Below are positions 59,433 to 64,000 of a stretch of 64,000 bases of DNA, piece after piece. Where the stretch lies: NCBI GenBank assembly GCA_963575645.1, contig OY754470.1:4286501-4350500 (forward strand), written 5' to 3'. Below the pieces are notes generated by a model. That model saw only the letters and a program-made list of their open reading frames with translations. It was not told where the DNA came from and did no database searches. A program made the position numbers and the translations under genes. Within the stretch, counting starts at the first letter, position 1; every line of letters begins with the position of its first letter. This stretch comes from Xanthostigma xanthostigma (taxonomy: Eukaryota; Arthropoda; Insecta; Raphidioptera; Raphidiidae).

Positions 59433-60051
59433 TAGTGATGTGTCGCTCCTGAGCGTGTCGTTCATAATGAACGACTCCTTTCTCGGAGCGGAGCGAGTTG
59501 CTTTCTTTTTGTGAATGACTCACTCCGAGCGCCATTGCTCTGTGCTGAGCTATTCTGTACTGTTGCATTCGCACATTTACAGAGCGCACACAGCGCAGGC
59601 CACAGAGGCACTAGTGAATTTTGCACGTACGGAGTTATTTTTGCGGAGTCATTTAATGTTGAATGACACACTGTACCTAAGTGTAATAGTACTAAGCTTA
59701 CAGTGACTTAAACCATTCACATTGACGTCTTTGACAAAGATGTAATATTGTAGCAATAAACATTATTATATTTAATCTTTTATAATAGTTTATAGTTTAT
59801 CCGAAATGCGAATAATATAAGATCAGAATCATATTAAAATGAGCTCAGAGCTGAGTGTGTGTATTGTGCTGTGGTATGCTACGTGACTCCTGCGAGCATG
59901 CATGATGACAGTTCACACCTCTGCAGTCTGCACTCTTGTGTAGTGCGTACTGTCTAGTGTCGCTCCTTTGAACGACTCGCTCTGAGAGACTTTTTTAGTG
60001 AGCGGAGCGCACGGAGCCAGCTCCCAATAAAGTCATGTGGACACATCACTA
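59433..60051. mobile_element. hAT-type MITE, 619 bp
   Basis: Exact 8-bp duplication GTGTAAAC at 59425-59432 and 60052-60059. Inverted ends TAGTGATGTGTCGCTCC and TAGTGATGTGTCCACAT. Subterminal parts are rich in GAGCG/CGCTC motifs. The reading frames inside show no transposase similarity. The TAGTGATG end resembles that of 51437-51886, so they may share a transposase source. Confidence 0.9.
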
Positions 60052-60059
60052 GTGTAAAC

Positions 60060-61202
60060 GCGAATTTATGTTATTAAGTCACCAGCTGAAAAGAACTAGT
60101 CAGTGTACACAGTGAATATATAACGAATGTAAAAAGAGAATCCGCGAAACGAAAACCAGTTTCAGTGCCAAACCTTTGTGCCGACACAATGCTCTTTCCT
60201 TTGTTTGTTTGTAAATAACCACAGCTTGCTTGCTTTACCCCCGTGTACCATGAACTCCTGCTTCTGACACTTTACATTATGTGACGCTAAATTTATGTTC
60301 ATTTACTAGTTTAGAGATGTCAGTTTTTACAAGTTTGAATCTTTTTTTTAATCGTTGGAGGCAATTGTTATTAAGGCTGAACTCGAATCAGTTTGACGCG
60401 ATTTCGACTCTTCTATGACAACCTCGGGCTAGTCGAAATTGACCGCCCTTTTGAGTGACTTCATAATTGACGTTATAGAGTCCATACGAGTGAGAGAATA
60501 TTTTTAATGAAACTATTCGGTTATTAATATATAATCTTCAGTAATAAATTATACTATGCTCTTTCTTTATTCTTTGAAACATAGCATTCAAATGTCTCTC
60601 TTAGATTCTCTTCCGCTGACATATTCAGCGCATTTCACAGTATTGAGTATGCTTACTTATGTCTTTTATTATTATTTTTATTATTATTATTATTATTATT
60701 TTATCGGCCTTTGTTCGATGAACCACTGCAAACAGATGACTCTCTCAAGCTCAATAATGGAAACAATATTATTTCGAATGAATTATAATCACTCGAGGTG
60801 CTGTACTTGTATGATTGCGTTGAAATACGACGCGTCATGCGAAGTAATTATTTCGAATGAATCATTCGAAATTAAAAATCATTCGAATAGTAACCTTTTG
60901 ACTATTAAATCCATTCGATTATTCTCATATCTGCTCAGCTTTTCTTCGAAATCATCAGCTGTTTGTGATTTGTGAATAGTCAATGAAAGTTGGCGCACGT
61001 TCTCAAATAAGATAAACTCCAAGAGTCTAAACGGAAATCATGCTTCAAACGAAGAAACATGTTCACGTATAGTGCGAGGCATTTTGGAACTGCTTATTTA
61101 TTTTTTATTGTTTTGGCAATAGTGTTTCTCAAATTAAAGTCGTACTTGCATTTTGCTCTCCAATATTTTACTATATATTCTAGATGAAACTTTTTACATT
61201 CA
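60060..61202. other. Gene-free DNA with a microsatellite
   Basis: The 139-codon frame at 60556-60975 spans the TTA microsatellite and has no family resemblance. ATTCGAA motifs cluster at 60760-60920. Confidence 0.5.
60664..60701. repeat. (TTA)n microsatellite
   Basis: TTA units with one interruption; the tyrosine run in the overlapping frame is its translation. Confidence 0.95.
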
Positions 61203-61210
61203 GACACGAG

Positions 61211-61478
61211 CAAGGGTGTATATAGGGGGGGGGCGGTAAAGGCGATAATTACCCTCCCCAGGAATAATAAAAAATAAATAATACGAAAAATAATAAAAAT
61301 AAAATTTAGAAATACTTCTTGAAAAAAAAAATTGTAAAATTGGTTTGGAAATTAATATTTTGCTTGACACCTTCCCTCGTGAGTAATCTTGTGGGATATT
61401 AATAAAACTTATAAAAAAATATGTTTTTTTTTTTGCTTTAACCCCCCCCCCCAGAAAAAATATATATCTACGCCCTTG
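61211..61478. mobile_element. hAT-type MITE with G/C homopolymer runs
   Basis: Ends CAAGGGTGTATATA and, inverted, CAAGGGCGTAGATATA. Flanking 8-mers GACACGAG (61203-61210) and GACACAAG (61479-61486) differ once. Long runs of G near the left end and C near the right end pair as part of the inverted repeat. The minus-strand reading frame through it is not a real gene. Confidence 0.8.
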
Positions 61479-61486
61479 GACACAAG

Positions 61487-63462
61487 TAGCTCTTATCGAT
61501 ATTTTGACAACAAAATTGTGTTTGAAGTATTGCGTAGGGAAAGAAGTAACCTTGGACACGAATAACCTTAGTTGTTGATCGTCTATAATCTACAATAATA
61601 ATTAAAGGAAGTATCGACTCGTAGAAGTGTTACAAATTATTTTATTTTTTTATGAGAGTATGGTTAATATCGGTACATTGTGAGTTCCCCCGATAGATAC
61701 TCCATACAGCCAGGCTGAGAAAAAAATAAATTTTGTTTTTTTTTTTTTTTTTTTAATTACGTAATATTATTGTAATTGATTAAAAATTGTCCACAAATGC
61801 TTTACAATTTTGAAGAAATATTACGGTTCAACAATGTTTTTATTTTCTATAGGAAAGCCCTCTATGAATAGTATTACATAATTAATTTTGTGAAGTCAAA
61901 AGGTTTCTATCTTTCGAACATAGGTATTTACTGGTGCGCTTGGAAAAATTAAAGCAACTATTTTATTTTCGTCTCCATCTTTACAGAAGGCTTTGTCATT
62001 ATTTTTGCGAAAACACTCCTCGAATTGGTGAAATCAATGATGCCATCTTTTTGCAGGAATAAATTGCAGGAAAATTCGTTTCTCTTATTTGAACTCCTGC
62101 AAAATATAATTTCCTGCAAGCGACTGCTGGAAATACTGGAATAAAGCGTCATCTCTTTGAACAATTTATAGTTGCAGGTTTGTATAGTTCTCTGGTTTGA
62201 ATATAGGATCGCTTACTGTGCTCTAGCATAGTCACTTAGACGATGCTTATTTTCAGTATAGGTGTCACCACATGTGTAAAATGCAATTGTTAAAATTGTA
62301 ACAATCCTGCAATCGGAAACTTGATGATAATTTTGTTTAATTCTGAAAAATTAAATCTGAAACGGTATATAAAACTTTTCAAAATTTTTGATAATTATTT
62401 TTCAACTAAATAATCTGAAATCTTGAAATTTGTTATTTTTTAACGGTTTATTTTGTATTTATGTTTTTTATGATATTCACAAAATTTTTAATTTCAAGAA
62501 ATCTAAACCTCTTAATTTTAGTAAATATTTAAAAAAAAAAAAAATTAAAAATATTTTTGTTTCTGCTCCTCAATTTTACGTTTTCAATATATTTTTATAT
62601 CATGATTTTTTGTTACACGTGGATTGTTTTTGGGCTGCTAAAATGTAAGGTATTTAATTTAAATAATTTAAAATAAAAGTTTTGTTGAGTGTTTGTAAAG
62701 ATTAAGATAAAAAAATGCCCATTTAAAAAAATCACTATTTTGTCTTTTGTGGAATAAAAAAAATAATTATGGTGGTTATTAAATAGCTGCAATAAAATAC
62801 AAAATAACCTAAAATTACAAGCAATGTTTTCAGTCTTTTTGTTCTTTTTCAGTACAAATTGAATATTTTTGCTACGTAGCTATTTTTACGTGTCGAAGAA
62901 CTATTAAAGTAAAAATATTTTCATGTAAAATACAAAGGCATTTGTTTTAACTATATACCTACTACAGAAAAATACAAATCGGCTACAAATGTGTTTGTTC
63001 TTTCAAACAACATTATAATAAAGAGAAAATATGCTATTGGCTAGTTCGTTGATTCAGGGTTTCCCAAAGAACTATCTCAAGATCACTTACAATAAACGAA
63101 TTATTTAATATTATGATAAAATTAAACATATTTACTGGTCCTAGGCTCAGATGAGTTGTTCAGGTGGCCTGGAAAATCAATTAAGGTTTAATTGATAACG
63201 AAATTTAGTTTAGCATGAATTGAATAGTACCTACTAAATTCATAAAGAAAGCACAAAATATAAGAATTAACAAATTATCTCAGTCGAAAAAAATGTTGCT
63301 GGATGAAAAATTTAGAAAAAACTAAGAAAATTATTTGAAATCTCTGAAAGCTGTTAAAAGTTTAAATCATTTTATGGCCTATAAAACAATTTTATCTTTT
63401 ATATTAAATACATTTTTTTTGCTTATTAATTATTATTTTCGAATAAGAATAAAACAAATCGC
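61487..63462. other. Gene-free AT-rich DNA
   Basis: Contains a T run at about 61735-61754 and clustered 'tgcagga'/'tcctgca' words at 62050-62180; no gene recognised. Confidence 0.5.
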
Positions 63463-63645
63463 AAGTATCGCTTTGTGCGTCAGAGCTGACTTTCATTCAT
63501 AAAAGAAGTTATATCTAGGTTAATTTCGCACGAAATCCATTCAAATTGTAGCTTTTTGAATAGAGGAGATTCTGTTCTATAAAACAGAACCATTTTTAGA
63601 TCGGTTCGAGTGCATAATTACTACTAAAATTGTAATTGAAAATCA
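63463..63645 (+). repeat. Interspersed repeat, copy 2
   Basis: Copy of 31213-31406. Here the tRNA-Lys half is absent; the sequence changes to 'gaacagcagttgtcggttgg' directly after 'gaaaatcac'. Confidence 0.85.
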
Positions 63646-64000
63646 CGAACAGCAGTTGTCGGTTGGTCTGTACGTGTGTACGTACGTCACGACTCTACAG
63701 ATCGCAATTTTCTTTTATGATGAACCACATTACAAATTCTTTGGTGACCCCTGGTATAACATATTTAAATCTGTGATAACGCTCTGCGGGTGGTTTCTGT
63801 GTAACAATTACGAACGTAAACATAACCGTAAATATTTCGCTCATGAACATATTATGTAATATATTTATGCAACATAATGTGTTCCTGCATTCATTTATAC
63901 AAGACGATTATGTTCATAATTTGTTGGTTAATTATTTCTAAAAAAATTAAAATATTTATAAAAAATCTGGGGCAAAATTCTTATTTTTTGTTTAGTACCA

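Noticed and set aside
60556-60975. 139-codon plus-strand frame
   Set aside because: Spans a TTA microsatellite giving a tyrosine run; no family resemblance, splice context or codon-like composition.
61200-61559. 119-codon minus-strand frame
   Set aside because: Mostly inside a hAT-type MITE; the glycine and proline stretches are translated homopolymers.

Overview
This 64 kb window is AT-rich nuclear DNA from an animal, almost certainly an insect. The evidence is one spliced gene for a facilitated-trehalose/sugar transporter of the insect Tret1-like type, plus the repeat load: Helitrons, hAT, PIF/Harbinger and Penelope-like remnants, a tRNA-derived SINE and non-LTR tails. I cannot fix the insect order from the sequence. 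No prokaryotic operons, rRNA genes, CRISPR arrays or complete tRNA genes were seen.

Layout. About 1-19.4 kb is gene-free: Helitron pieces, a TIR repeat family (three copies in the window), a hairpin element (three copies), a SINE, two hAT-type MITEs with exact 8-bp target duplications, a TTAA-flanked TIR element, and a frameshifted THAP-domain fragment at 11.3 kb. The only convincing host gene lies on the minus strand from 33,145 down to 19,470: ten coding exons, all GT-AG, 533 codons including the stop (532 aa). Exons 2-10 are compact (22,804-19,470). Exon 1 is a proposed 14-nt coding exon (five-residue start) 10.3 kb upstream, found by a start codon plus a consensus donor whose phase exactly completes exon 2. 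Intron 2 carries an antisense SINE with an 11-bp target duplication. Intron 1 holds a minisatellite, microsatellites, a ~95-bp satellite, a Helitron, two inverted-repeat elements and a 33-nt match to the 3' half of tRNA-Lys.

About 33.9-64 kb is again gene-free and is a patchwork of mobile-element debris: Penelope-like C-terminal pieces, Helitrons (one interrupted by a non-LTR tail), a Harbinger element with a transposase N-terminal relic, a nearly loop-free ~590-bp palindrome, a non-LTR reverse-transcriptase C-terminus, five further hAT-type MITEs, and a 1.1-kb element containing a 156-bp tandem array.

Functionally the window has one metabolic gene, a 12-TM major facilitator protein expected to carry trehalose or hexoses across the plasma membrane, set in repeats that mostly look non-autonomous. 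I did not find a convincing new multi-gene system. The most notable signals are matched changes on both arms of the hairpin element, the tRNA-Lys half next to a repeat, the long palindrome, and clear nested insertions that give a relative order of element activity.
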